DNA from: JBBIND01 sp037444075
GTDB taxonomy: Bacteria > Acidobacteriota > Terriglobia > Bryobacterales > Bryobacteraceae
Assembly (NCBI GenBank): GCA_037444075.1
Contig: JBBIND010000026.1
Span: forward strand, 1-47,483
Direction: 5' to 3'
Length of the DNA: 47,483 nucleotides
Part shown: positions 31,077-39,528 of the stretch, one piece after another
How the letters are laid out: every line of letters begins with the position of its first letter
How positions within the stretch are numbered: the stretch's first letter is position 1
Program-made: the position numbers and the translations under genes
The notes under the pieces: model-generated
What the model saw: the letters and a program-made list of their open reading frames with translations, nothing else
Told to the model about the DNA's origin: nothing
Database searches by the model: none

Positions 31077-33102
31077 CGCCGATCCCCAGCCACAATAGCG
31101 ATGGGCTGAACTGCATGACGACGCGGCTCGTACCCGCGGAGACATTCAATCCGCGGAAAGCCACGTTCGTGTAACGCAGGGCCTCCGGCTGACCGTTCAC
31201 CCAGGCGCGCCAGCCGGGATAATGTGATTCGGAGGTTGCCAGGAAGGCTGGCAGCGGTGTGCGGACTTCGAGTTCCAGGCGGTTGGCGCTGTAGGATACG
31301 AGGCGGACGGAACCCGCCTGATCGCCGGGACTGCCAGCAAGTGGTTCAGGCCCCTCTACGATCGATTCCCGCCGCCAATCGAAGGCCGGGTCCTCGAGCT
31401 GACGGACAGCCTCTTCGAGTCCCGCCACGCTGCGCGTCTGATAGGTGAGGTAGTAGCGGGGACCGGCTTCGAGGTTTTCATAGACGAGCCGTCCAGGCAG
31501 GTCCGCGATGTGCACGAGGCGCGCCTGCTCAGCTTCGGCCGCGTCCAGCGGCGTCCGCGAGAGCAAGTAGCGGATATTCACCATGTCGAGAACCGGGCTG
31601 TCCAGACGAGCCACCTGGTAATAAGCGCCCCAACGTTCGCCGCCGCAAAAAGCGATCCTGACCCTCATCGGGCGGGCTGGCGCCATGGGATCATTGCCGC
31701 TGGCTGACGGTATCCGTAGCATCGGCGCCGACATGGCCCACTGCATGGAATCATTCACGGTATCGATGCGCGCCGGAGGACGCGTCTGGTTCGTCAGCAA
31801 GCGCATCCTGGCGAGCGTCTCCGAGCTGCCTTCAAAGGCGTGCCGCGAGTTGCCCGGCTCGGCGCGCAGTGAAGCCGTGTTCATGGGCCTCCCTGAGCCG
31901 GCCAGCGTCAAATCCGCCGCCATCAGAAGCACCGCGCCATAGCGGAGGACGTCCCTTTTCAAGAACCATTCGGTTCCCAAACCCGCCAACACCGCAACGC
32001 CGAGCACAAAGGCGGGCATCAGGTACGAGGGATCCACTCCCGCGCGGACTTTATCAGGCAGGGTACCCAAAGCCACTCGACCTATTGGCGTTGACGTGCC
32101 GAGCATGGCAACGCCGAAAATAAGGGCCAGCAAGCCGAACATCCTGCCCGCCGGACGAGCCACGGCCGCGGCTACGGCGAGGGCCAGACCAGCCAGACCG
32201 CAATACAGGTACATCTGCGTGATTTCCCACTGCCCTGAAAACCGGCTCAGGTCGAAGATGCCGTAGTAGTTGGGCCAGATGAGTGAAGCCAGGCTTTCGA
32301 GCGGCAGACTGCCGCGCGATGCCAGCCACTCGGTGCGATACTGCGCGATGCTGTGGGAATTCAGCTCAATCGTAGGCAACAACTGCAGCGCCGCAAGGAG
32401 AAAGCCCCAGAAGGCGCACACCACCACGGCAGCGGGTGAGCGCCAGTCCATCTGCGCGAAGCAAGCCAACAGTGCAGCCAGCACGAACGCCGAAGCCACT
32501 ACCGCGAACGCGAGAGCCGGTGAGCCGCACAGCACGGCCAAGGCGATTGTGGCGGCCAATGGCGCCATCCGCCTCAAATTGACCTTGCCTTCTCTCATGT
32601 GCAGCACACAGAGCCACGCGAGCGGAAGCCATGCGCCTGCGTTGACGATGCCCAGGTGTTGAGCCTGCGAGGCGAAGAAGCCTCCCAACTGATATACAGT
32701 GGCGGCCGCAAGCGAGGCGGCGTAGCCTGTGCCCAATCGTCTCATCAGCGCCAGAGTGAAGACCCCGCCCAGGAAGATATGCAGAACCAGTTCCCATTCC
32801 AGCCAATCGAGCAGATGCTCACCGCCGGTCAGGTTGCTCAGCAGGATCGTGGCAAGGCGCGGCGGGTAGAAGAGCTGAGTCTGAATGTTGGCCTGGAAGG
32901 GCCGTCCGAAATACGTGTACGGATCCCAGAGCGGAAACTCCCCTCGCCGAAAGCTCTCTGCCGTGAACTCGGCGTGCGGCAGGTGGAAGTAGCGGATGTC
33001 CCAGGGAATGACGCCATCGGCAGTGAACAACACTCGCCAATGAAAGAGAAGCACTTCAGCCAGCAGCAGCAGGATTGCCAACAAAGGCGCGCGTTTCGCC
33101 AT
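31006..33102 (-). CDS. YfhO-family multi-spanning membrane protein
   Basis: A 698-aa protein with 10-12 hydrophobic helices in the first 440 residues and a large extracytoplasmic domain after that, ending in a final helix (L-L-W-L-G-I-G-V-S-F-A-A-W). The N-terminus P-W-D-I-R-Y-F-H-L-P and W-D-P-Y-T-Y-F-G-R-P-F matches the conserved luminal Asp-bearing loop of YfhO/GT-C-fold proteins. YfhO in Gram-positives glycosylates teichoic acids using undecaprenyl-phosphate sugars. The adjacent opposite-strand DPM-like gene could supply such a donor, which is inference. A TATCAT -10-like hexamer lies 10 nt before the ATG. Confidence 0.88.
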   Translation of the reverse strand: MAKRAPLLAILLLLAEVLLFHWRVLFTADGVIPWDIRYFHLPHAEFTAESFRRGEFPLWDPYTYFGRPFQANIQTQLFYPPRLATILLSNLTGGEHLLDWLEWELVLHIFLGGVFTLALMRRLGTGYAASLAAATVYQLGGFFASQAQHLGIVNAGAWLPLAWLCVLHMREGKVNLRRMAPLAATIALAVLCGSPALAFAVVASAFVLAALLACFAQMDWRSPAAVVVCAFWGFLLAALQLLPTIELNSHSIAQYRTEWLASRGSLPLESLASLIWPNYYGIFDLSRFSGQWEITQMYLYCGLAGLALAVAAAVARPAGRMFGLLALIFGVAMLGTSTPIGRVALGTLPDKVRAGVDPSYLMPAFVLGVAVLAGLGTEWFLKRDVLRYGAVLLMAADLTLAGSGRPMNTASLRAEPGNSRHAFEGSSETLARMRLLTNQTRPPARIDTVNDSMQWAMSAPMLRIPSASGNDPMAPARPMRVRIAFCGGERWGAYYQVARLDSPVLDMVNIRYLLSRTPLDAAEAEQARLVHIADLPGRLVYENLEAGPRYYLTYQTRSVAGLEEAVRQLEDPAFDWRRESIVEGPEPLAGSPGDQAGSVRLVSYSANRLELEVRTPLPAFLATSESHYPGWRAWVNGQPEALRYTNVAFRGLNVSAGTSRVVMQFSPSLLWLGIGVSFAAWMAWGLCLRRDSAARGAK

Positions 33103-33270
33103 GCCGGTGATGATGATAGCGAATGGCGCGCGTGTGCGCCAGGAACGCGCGGCCTAGCGCGCCACGGGTGGCATGGGCAGCGGGACACATTGCTGACGCG
33201 TTGAAGCGTGAGCGCTGCGCAGGGGGTCTTTCTCGGAGTTCGTGTCCATTATGTGAATCGCCTTAGATTT

Positions 33271-33301
33271 GAAAACCCATCCCGGGCGAGGGGCGGTTTT
33301 T
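33271..33301 (+). terminator. orphan intrinsic-terminator-like hairpin upstream of rpsA
   Basis: AAAACC (33272-33277) pairs with GGTTTT (33295-33300), with an inner CCC/GGG stem, and the plus strand ends in TTTTT. No plus-strand gene lies between it and 33103, so it may close a small RNA or block read-through. The 223 nt before it (33103-33270) hold no protein gene I can support. Confidence 0.45.
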
Positions 33302-33325
33302 GCGTGCCGCCGTCCAGAGGTGGTG

Positions 33326-33354
33326 TTGACATGGGTTGCCATGTCCGCTATATT
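33326..33354 (+). promoter_or_regulatory. strong sigma-70 promoter of rpsA
   Basis: TTGACA (33326-33331) and TATATT (33349-33354) with an exact 17-nt spacer is the best promoter match in the window. Transcription would start near 33361, leaving a leader of about 195 nt before ATG 33558. The leader holds CCGCGG inverted copies and a CCCC/GGGG pair, with no ORF that looks real. Confidence 0.75.
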
Positions 33355-33557
33355 GCTGAAGTACTGATCTTTCAACGGCTTGTCGGTGGCAATCAGCAAC
33401 TTTCAGCTTCGCCTCCCTCGCCGCGGCGACCCGTCCGCGGTCTTCGCGTTTGCAATGCAGGTCCGCGTGTCTTTTGGGAGCATTAACCACCCCATCGGCC
33501 AAAAGGGGCTGAGTCTGCGCCGTCCGTTGAGGATTCCGTTCGGGCGGAGACTTGGTC

Positions 33558-35303
33558 ATGGCGAATAACGAGAGCGAACGACCGAAGCAGATCCCCTCTA
33601 TGCCGGTCGATTCGGCGGACTACGAACAGCTCATCGACGATTACAGCCATTTCCCCTCGCCCTCCGACGGAGAAGTTCTGTCCGGTCAAGTTCTCGACGT
33701 CACTGACTCCGAAGTTATCGTTGACATTGGAGCCAAGAACGAAGGCGCAGTTCCTATTTCGCAATTCACGCAACCTGATGGCACGGTGACCGTGAAGGCT
33801 GGCGATACGGTGGATGTCATCGTGGAGCGGCGGGGACCCGCCGGAGAGGGTTTCATCGCCTGCTCCCACACGCGCGCTCTGAAGTTCCGCGCCTGGCAGA
33901 ACCTCGAAAAGGCGCACCGCGAGAACCTGATGGTCAACGGGCGCGTTTCAGGGCGCATCAAGGGCGGTCTTTCGGTTGACGTTGGAGTGCAAGCGTTCCT
34001 GCCCGCCTCGCACGTGGACGTTCGTCCGGTTCACAACCTGGATTCTTTCGTAGGCAAGGACATCCCCGTCCGGATCCTCAAGTTGAACCGCCGGCGCGGC
34101 AACGTGGTGGTGTCCCGGAAGATGGCCGTGCAGGAGGCCATGGAAGCCCGCCGGGACATGATACTGCACGAGCTTTCCGAGGGCGCCGTCGTGACAGGCG
34201 TAGTCAAGAATTTGACGGACTACGGAGCGTTTGTTGATTTGGGCGGTGTGGACGGGTTGCTGCACGTCAGCGACATGTCACACGGCCGCATCAACCATCC
34301 GTCCGAGATGGTGAGCGAAAACGACCAGATTACCGTCAAGGTCCTCAAAATCGACGCGGAAAAAGAACGCATTTCGCTCGGTCTCAAGCAACTCGTGCCC
34401 GACCCCTGGGAAACGGTGGAAGCGCACTACCCCCCGGGATCTCGCGTCATCGGCCGCGTCGTCAGCATTACCGATTACGGCGCCTTCGTCGAACTCGAGT
34501 CCGGCGTGGAAGGGCTTATCCACGTTTCGGAGATGACGTGGTCCCGGCGCATGAAGCATCCTTCCAAGCTGGTGAAGGAGGGCGACCGTGTGGAAGCCGT
34601 CGTACTGGAAACTCGGCTGGACGAACGGCGCATTTCATTGGGGATTAAGCAGCTCGAACCGGACCCCTGGACCACCGTAGCGGGACGCTACAGCGTGGGC
34701 AGCGTGGTCGAGGGGAGGGTCAGGAAACTGACGGATTTCGGGGCCTTTATCGAGATCGAGGAGGGCATCGACGGGCTGGTGCACATTTCGGATCTGTCCT
34801 GGTCCAAACGCGTGAAACATCCGTCAGAAGTGTTGAGAAAGGGGCAGATGGCGCAAGCGGTGATCCTGCACATCGACCCCACCAACCGGCGCCTGTCGCT
34901 TGGCGTCAAGCAACTCGAGCCCGATGCCTGGGAGTCGTTCTTCCGGGCTCATCAGGTTGGTGACGTGCTGCGAGGTACGGTCACGCGTGCCGCCAGCTTT
35001 GGTGTGTTTGTTGAGGTTGCGCCGGGAGTGGAGGCGTTGTGCCACTCTTCAGAAATCCCCGGTAGTTCGGCGGCCGCCAACGGCGAACCTCCACTGGCGC
35101 TCAACCAGGAGTACGAGTTCAAGATCATCAAGATCAGCGAAGCCGAAAAGCGCATCGGTTTGAGTGTCAGGGCGCTGGCCGAAGACGAGGAACGCACCCG
35201 GCTGGAGGAGTACCAGCGTCAGGCTGCCGCGGCCACGCACACCATTGAGGAACTCATGAATCTTAAGAACCAGGCTGAGAATCGCCGGCCTGAGCAGGAG
35301 TGA
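33558..35303 (+). CDS. rpsA: 30S ribosomal protein S1
   Basis: A 581-aa protein with six S1 (OB-fold) repeats, at about residues 38-105, 120-186, 205-273, 291-359, 376-445 and 463-535. The last four show the canonical D-Y-G-A-F-V/D-F-G-A-F-I, then G-L-H-V-S-D/G-L-I-H-V-S-E, then R-I-S-L-G-(L/I)-K-Q-L. It binds mRNA and the 30S subunit and helps initiation on weak ribosome-binding sites. ATG 33558 is preferred to TTG 33552 because GGAGA lies 7 nt upstream. A long 5' leader could host autoregulation, as S1 represses its own mRNA in E. coli. Confidence 0.97.
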   Translation: MANNESERPKQIPSMPVDSADYEQLIDDYSHFPSPSDGEVLSGQVLDVTDSEVIVDIGAKNEGAVPISQFTQPDGTVTVKAGDTVDVIVERRGPAGEGFIACSHTRALKFRAWQNLEKAHRENLMVNGRVSGRIKGGLSVDVGVQAFLPASHVDVRPVHNLDSFVGKDIPVRILKLNRRRGNVVVSRKMAVQEAMEARRDMILHELSEGAVVTGVVKNLTDYGAFVDLGGVDGLLHVSDMSHGRINHPSEMVSENDQITVKVLKIDAEKERISLGLKQLVPDPWETVEAHYPPGSRVIGRVVSITDYGAFVELESGVEGLIHVSEMTWSRRMKHPSKLVKEGDRVEAVVLETRLDERRISLGIKQLEPDPWTTVAGRYSVGSVVEGRVRKLTDFGAFIEIEEGIDGLVHISDLSWSKRVKHPSEVLRKGQMAQAVILHIDPTNRRLSLGVKQLEPDAWESFFRAHQVGDVLRGTVTRAASFGVFVEVAPGVEALCHSSEIPGSSAAANGEPPLALNQEYEFKIIKISEAEKRIGLSVRALAEDEERTRLEEYQRQAAAATHTIEELMNLKNQAENRRPEQE

Positions 35304-35329
35304 GCAAGCAAGCTGGGAGCCAGATTGAC

Positions 35330-35686
35330 ATGACGAAAGCGGATCTGATTGAAGAGGTTTCGCGGGTTGTCGAGATGACCCGGAAGGAATCCGAAGTGAT
35401 TGTGGAGGCGGTCTTCGATAGCATCGTTCGCTCTCTGCGAGGCGGCGACAAAATCGAAATCCGCGGGTTCGGCAGTTTCCGTACCCGCGAGCGCCAGGCG
35501 CGCATCGGACGCAATCCGAAGACCGGGGCGCGGGTCGACGTGCCCGCCAAGCGCATTCCTTATTTCAAGCCGAGCAAGGAACTCAAGGACCTGGTGGGCG
35601 AGTTGGCGCAGCAATCCGAATCTGCCTCAGCGGCGACTCCCCCGGAGAGCGGCGGACCTTCCGGCGAAAACCCACCGGCTATCTAG
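35330..35686 (+). CDS. HU/IHF-family DNA-binding protein
   Basis: A 118-aa nucleoid protein from ATG 35330 (M-T-K-A-D-L-I-E-E-V). GTG 35300 overlaps the rpsA stop, but adds residues not seen in the family. The body-and-arm pattern is clear: E-I-R-G-F-G-S-F-R-T-R-E-R then G-R-N-P-K-T-G-A-R-V-D-V-P, with Pro at the arm tip that intercalates into DNA, and P-Y-F-K-P-S-K-E-L-K at the end. The extra 25-residue Ser/Pro/Glu tail is not part of the core. rpsA-IHF is a known neighbourhood (IHF beta follows rpsA in many proteobacteria), so this may be the IHF-beta equivalent. Confidence 0.94.
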   Translation: MTKADLIEEVSRVVEMTRKESEVIVEAVFDSIVRSLRGGDKIEIRGFGSFRTRERQARIGRNPKTGARVDVPAKRIPYFKPSKELKDLVGELAQQSESASAATPPESGGPSGENPPAI

Positions 35687-35711
35687 CCGCAAACGGGTCC
35701 AGGCACGCCTG

Positions 35712-36203
35712 ATGGATCGCCTATGGACGCCCTGGCGCTACAGCTACGTAAGCCAGGCCGGCTCGGACGCCGCTTGTATCTTTTGCGATAAACCCGCCCG
35801 GGGACGGGACGAGGAAACGCTAATCGTGCATCGCGCTGAGCACACCTTCGTCCTTCTCAATCTGTACCCATACACCAACGGGCACATGATGATCGCCCCC
35901 TACGCGCATGTCCCCACGCTCGGCGACGCCAGCGACGCTGTGCTTGTGGAGATGATGTTGCTGGCTCGGCAGGCTGAGCGTCACCTGCGTTCCCTGTATC
36001 AGCCGCAAGGGCTGAACATCGGGATGAACCTGGGTGAGTGCGCGGGCGCCGGCGTGGCCGGCCACATTCACCTGCACGTGCTGCCGCGCTGGACGGGAGA
36101 CGCGAGCTTCATGACCACCGTGGCGGAAACGCGCGTGATGCCCGAAGATCTCGGGCAGACCTGGCTCAAGCTGTCGAGGGCATTCCAGGGCAAGTCAGCC
36201 TGA
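35712..36203 (+). CDS. HIT-family nucleotide hydrolase/transferase
   Basis: A 163-aa protein with the histidine triad H-I-H-L-H (His118, His120, His122) followed by V-L-P-R-W. A C-I-F-C pair near residue 22 is the zinc-binding site seen in AP4A-type HIT proteins. The N-terminus M-D-R-L-W-T-P-W-R-Y is typical of this branch, and R-Y-x-Y-V is its usual continuation. It would hydrolyse or phosphorolyse dinucleotide polyphosphates. ATG 35712 lies 25 nt after the HU stop in the rpsA-HU-HIT row. Confidence 0.92.
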   Translation: MDRLWTPWRYSYVSQAGSDAACIFCDKPARGRDEETLIVHRAEHTFVLLNLYPYTNGHMMIAPYAHVPTLGDASDAVLVEMMLLARQAERHLRSLYQPQGLNIGMNLGECAGAGVAGHIHLHVLPRWTGDASFMTTVAETRVMPEDLGQTWLKLSRAFQGKSA

Positions 36204-36274
36204 ATTGGCCTCCTCATTTGTGATACAACCTTAAGCCGGAACCTACGGGATCCCCATAAGGAGCCATCACGAAG

Positions 36275-37636
36275 ATGAGCGCAGTCAAGCCAGACTCACG
36301 GCGCAAGTTCCTGCGGCAGTCCGCCACGGCGGCGGCCGGCGCAAGCCTGTTCCACATTGTCCCGAGCACGGTCTTTGGATCTCAGGATCGGCCCGCGCCC
36401 AGTGACCGGCTCAACATAGGGCATATCGGCTTGGGAGGGCGGGGACGGCGGTTCCTCCGTCCAGCTATTTCTGCCACGGATAGAGTCCTGCAGGATCCCA
36501 ACCTGGGCGGACGTGGAGAACGCTACCTCCGGCCCAGCCAGAGTATCGCTCTCTGTGACGTTGACTCCAACCGCTTGGACGAAGCCGCGTCCAAGATCGG
36601 CGGCAAGCCTAGACTGTACAAGGATTTCAGGCGATTGCTCGAGCAAAGAGACATCGACGCTGTCTTCATTGCCAGCCCCGACCATTGGCACGCCTTGATG
36701 ACAATCATGGCCTGTCAGGCGGGCAAGGATGTCTTCGTGGAAAAGCCGGCCTGCAACACGATTGAGGAAGGCCGGGCTATGGTGGTAGCCGCCGAGCGCT
36801 ACGGGCGTGTCGTGCAGGTGGGCTCGCAAGGGCGCTCACAGGATGCCGCCTGGCACGCCTGCAAGTACGTTCGCAATGGGCAGGTCGGGACGGTCCGGAA
36901 GGTGACCTGCTGGCACTACGAGAACCCGCTGGGTGACTGGACTCCGAACGCAGAGCCGCCTCCTCACCTGGACTATGACGCATGGCTCGGGCCGGCACAA
37001 TGGGTCCCCTACAACGAGCGGCGCACGCACGGCCGTTTCCGCTGGATGCTGGACTTCGGAGGCGGGCAGATTCGTGACAGAGGCGCGCATGTGATGAGCA
37101 TCGCCATGTGGATCATGAACCAGGACCACACGGGTCCGGTGAAGGTTACGGCCACCGGTGATCCTTATCCGGACGGAATGTATGACTCTCCCAGGAACAT
37201 GACCGTCACCTATGAGTTCAAGAATCCTGATTGGACCCTCCTGTGGGCTCAACCCGGAGAGACGCCACCGGAACTGCCCGCCAAGTATGGGGCCAAGTAC
37301 TGGGGAGATAACGGCAGCGTCGTGGTGACCTACGGCGACGGGCAGCCCACGGATACCGAGGACAAAGCCAAACGCTACCAGGTCCCTTGCGGCGGCGTGG
37401 AAGTCTACCGGAGTCCCGGACACGCGGAAGATTTTGAAGACTGCATCAAGACGCGCAACAAGCCCATCATGCACATCGAAGCCGGTCACCGCGTGGCCAG
37501 CCTGTGCATTTTGGGCAACATCGCCTATGCTCTGGGGCGCCCGCTCGAATGGGATCCAGTGAGCGAACGGGTCCGGGATGACGAGGAAGCAAACAGGCTT
37601 CTCAGCCGTCCCGGCAGAGGGCAGTGGCACCTGTGA
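36275..37636 (+). CDS. Tat-exported Gfo/Idh/MocA-family oxidoreductase with duplicated N-terminal segment
   Basis: A 453-aa protein with a twin-arginine signal (S-R-R-K-F-L-R-Q-S, Ala-rich stretch to about residue 30). The NAD(P)-binding domain has G-H-I-G-L-G-G-R-G and, after an insert, C-D-V-D. The E-K-P catalytic-Lys motif is at 156-158 (V-E-K-P-A-C-N-T), and the C-terminal beta-sheet domain follows (W-M-L-D-F-G-G-G-Q). Between the first and second beta-strands the L-G-G-R-G-x-R-(F/Y)-L-R-P motif occurs twice, at residues 53-63 and 77-87, an internal duplication not usual for the family. AAGGAG lies 12 nt before ATG 36275. Substrates are typically sugars. A periplasmic 3-keto-sugar role is possible. 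Confidence 0.9.
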   Translation: MSAVKPDSRRKFLRQSATAAAGASLFHIVPSTVFGSQDRPAPSDRLNIGHIGLGGRGRRFLRPAISATDRVLQDPNLGGRGERYLRPSQSIALCDVDSNRLDEAASKIGGKPRLYKDFRRLLEQRDIDAVFIASPDHWHALMTIMACQAGKDVFVEKPACNTIEEGRAMVVAAERYGRVVQVGSQGRSQDAAWHACKYVRNGQVGTVRKVTCWHYENPLGDWTPNAEPPPHLDYDAWLGPAQWVPYNERRTHGRFRWMLDFGGGQIRDRGAHVMSIAMWIMNQDHTGPVKVTATGDPYPDGMYDSPRNMTVTYEFKNPDWTLLWAQPGETPPELPAKYGAKYWGDNGSVVVTYGDGQPTDTEDKAKRYQVPCGGVEVYRSPGHAEDFEDCIKTRNKPIMHIEAGHRVASLCILGNIAYALGRPLEWDPVSERVRDDEEANRLLSRPGRGQWHL

Positions 37637-37670
37637 CAGCCTTTGGAGGCAAAACCAGGAGGATGAGGCA

Positions 37671-38582
37671 ATGACGGAAAAGGAACAAAAGTTCTTGGCT
37701 GATCTGAAGCACACTGACGCCAACGTGCGCATGGCCGCCTGGCGCCAGGCTGATCAGATGGATGCCGCCGTGGTGCCTGAGCTGGCTACGCTGCTGACGG
37801 CGGAAGAGCCGGGAGTGCGCAAAGCCGCGGGCGAGGCTCTGGAGCGCCTCGTCCATTCCGTAGGGAAGAGTGCCGGCGGGCAGAAGCGCGGTGCGATAGT
37901 CAAGGAACTCCTCGGATTGCTGACGGAGAAGCGCCCGGCCGCAGCGCGCATTGAAGCGTTGCGGATGCTTTCGTTGATCGGCGGCGCGGAGGTGGTCCCC
38001 AGCGTGGCGCCGTTGCTCGCCGAACCGCCGCTTCGTGAGGAGGCGGCTTTCTGCCTGGAGCGAATACCGGAAGCCGCCGCGATCGAGGCGCTGCTGGCGG
38101 GGCTCAAGCAAGCTCCGGATGACTTCAAGCCGCGTCTGTTGGCTGCTCTGGGGCATCGCAGGGCAGAAGCCGCCACGGAAGCGTGCGCCGCGGCCATGGG
38201 TTCCGCGAACCTGGAGGTCGCCATGGCTGCGATGAAAGCCCTCGCCCGCATCGGCGTCAAGCCGAAGGCGGAACCGCAGTTGCCCAATATGCTGGCGATG
38301 TCGGATTGGCAGCGGATCGAGTTTGCGGACAGCCTGCTTCGCTATGCGGACGCCCAACTCCAGCGGAAGAACTACGAAGACTCGTTGCGGATCTACAGGC
38401 TGTTATTGACGCAGAGGGAAGAGCATCTGCAATGCGCGGCGTTGATCAGCCTCTCCAAGGCCGGCGTTCCCGAGGCTGCCGCGGCGATCTACCCGAGACT
38501 ATCCAGCGAGAACAACACGGTCAGGATCACGGCTGAAAAAGCGTGGGCTGCGATGCAAAAGGCAGCGCAGCCCAAAGCGTGA
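37671..38582 (+). CDS. HEAT-repeat protein
   Basis: A 303-aa soluble protein from ATG 37671, placed by AGGAGG (37657-37662, 8 nt away). An upstream in-frame extension would overlap the previous gene. It consists of alpha-helical repeats of about 35 residues, such as D-A-N-V-R-M-A-A-W-R-Q-A, E-P-G-V-R-K-A-A-G-E-A-L and L-R-E-E-A-A-F-C-L-E-R-I. The pattern is that of a HEAT/PBS-lyase solenoid used for protein binding. No catalytic motif is visible and the partner is unknown. It follows the Gfo/Idh gene by 34 nt, so the two are probably co-transcribed. Confidence 0.8.
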   Translation: MTEKEQKFLADLKHTDANVRMAAWRQADQMDAAVVPELATLLTAEEPGVRKAAGEALERLVHSVGKSAGGQKRGAIVKELLGLLTEKRPAAARIEALRMLSLIGGAEVVPSVAPLLAEPPLREEAAFCLERIPEAAAIEALLAGLKQAPDDFKPRLLAALGHRRAEAATEACAAAMGSANLEVAMAAMKALARIGVKPKAEPQLPNMLAMSDWQRIEFADSLLRYADAQLQRKNYEDSLRIYRLLLTQREEHLQCAALISLSKAGVPEAAAAIYPRLSSENNTVRITAEKAWAAMQKAAQPKA

Positions 38583-38613
38583 CTTGTTGTCTTGAGTTTC
38601 GGCGAGGCCGGGA

Positions 38614-39510
38614 CTAACGCGTTCCGGCCACGTCCTGCCAGCCAACGAGCTTGATGCCAAGCTCGCTCAATAGCTTGATAGTGGCGGGGTCCTTGAAGAT
38701 CTGGTAGTCGCCTTCGCGGTCCGCTGCCCGGCTGGTGGCGGCTTGCAGTTCAGGCTCCAGCCTGCCGGGGTGGAGGATCAGTTGGTGGATGCCCGGCTTC
38801 AAGGCGCGCAGAGCGGCGTGGTAGGCCACGCGGCGCTCCTCCTGGTTCTTGGCGCCGCGGGTCGGATCCGGCATCAGGCTATCCAGCCGGAACAGCCCCT
38901 CGCTGACAAAACGGCTCTCGTTGTCCAGCAGGTACTGGCGCATGGCCGGCGGAGCCCGGGCCTCGGCTTCCTTGGAAATCTTCAGGCGGAGGATCGGAAC
39001 GTTGTACTCCTTGCCCAGTTTCTCGAAGACCTGGAAGAAGTCCGGCCTCGCGTAGAGCGTGCCCATGTGCGTATCCAGGTGCGTGAAGCGGATTCCCATG
39101 CGGCGCGCCAGCTCAATCTGTGCCCGCAGTTCGATCTCCACCTCTTTCGCCGAGGCATTCATGGCAACCTGCTGAACACTGGGCCACAGGTAGCCATCCG
39201 GGTCCAACAAGCCGGGCACCTTGTCGCGCGGCGCCACCGGACCCCAGCGCAGCGTCTTCCATTCGCTGGTCAGCGTGAGGTGCAAGCCAAGGTCCTTGGC
39301 CGGATTCTTGCGGGCATACTCGGCGGCCTCGGGCACCCAAGGGCAGGGCATCATGATGGAGGCGCTCGAAACCCAACCGTTATCCAGCATTTCGCTCGTA
39401 GCTCGGTTCACTGAGTGGGACATGCCGAAGTCATCGGCGTGGATAATGAGTTTTATGTCCGCCGCCTGAAGTGCGGCGGTCATCAGGAGCACAGGGAGGA
39501 TTTTGCGCAT
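38614..39510 (-). CDS. YdjC/ChbG-family carbohydrate deacetylase, secreted
   Basis: A 298-aa protein with a short signal (M-R-K-I-L-P-V-L-L-M-T-A-A-L-Q-A-A). The YdjC hallmarks are intact: I-H-A-D-D-F-G-M-S (Asp-Asp metal site), L-G-L-H-L-T-L and H-L-D-T-H-M-G-T (metal His residues). ChbG removes an acetyl group from chitooligosaccharides, while other members are HpnK-like. The exported location suggests an extracytoplasmic sugar substrate. The minus-strand TATACT lies 8 nt before ATG 39510, with GGGAGGG in between, so a very short or absent leader is likely. Confidence 0.88.
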   Translation of the reverse strand: MRKILPVLLMTAALQAADIKLIIHADDFGMSHSVNRATSEMLDNGWVSSASIMMPCPWVPEAAEYARKNPAKDLGLHLTLTSEWKTLRWGPVAPRDKVPGLLDPDGYLWPSVQQVAMNASAKEVEIELRAQIELARRMGIRFTHLDTHMGTLYARPDFFQVFEKLGKEYNVPILRLKISKEAEARAPPAMRQYLLDNESRFVSEGLFRLDSLMPDPTRGAKNQEERRVAYHAALRALKPGIHQLILHPGRLEPELQAATSRAADREGDYQIFKDPATIKLLSELGIKLVGWQDVAGTR

Positions 39511-39528
39511 ACCCTCCCAGTATAGAGG

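Noticed and set aside
33208..33486. 92-codon frame upstream of rpsA
   Set aside because: It spans the rpsA promoter and a terminator-like hairpin, lacks a ribosome-binding site and has odd composition.
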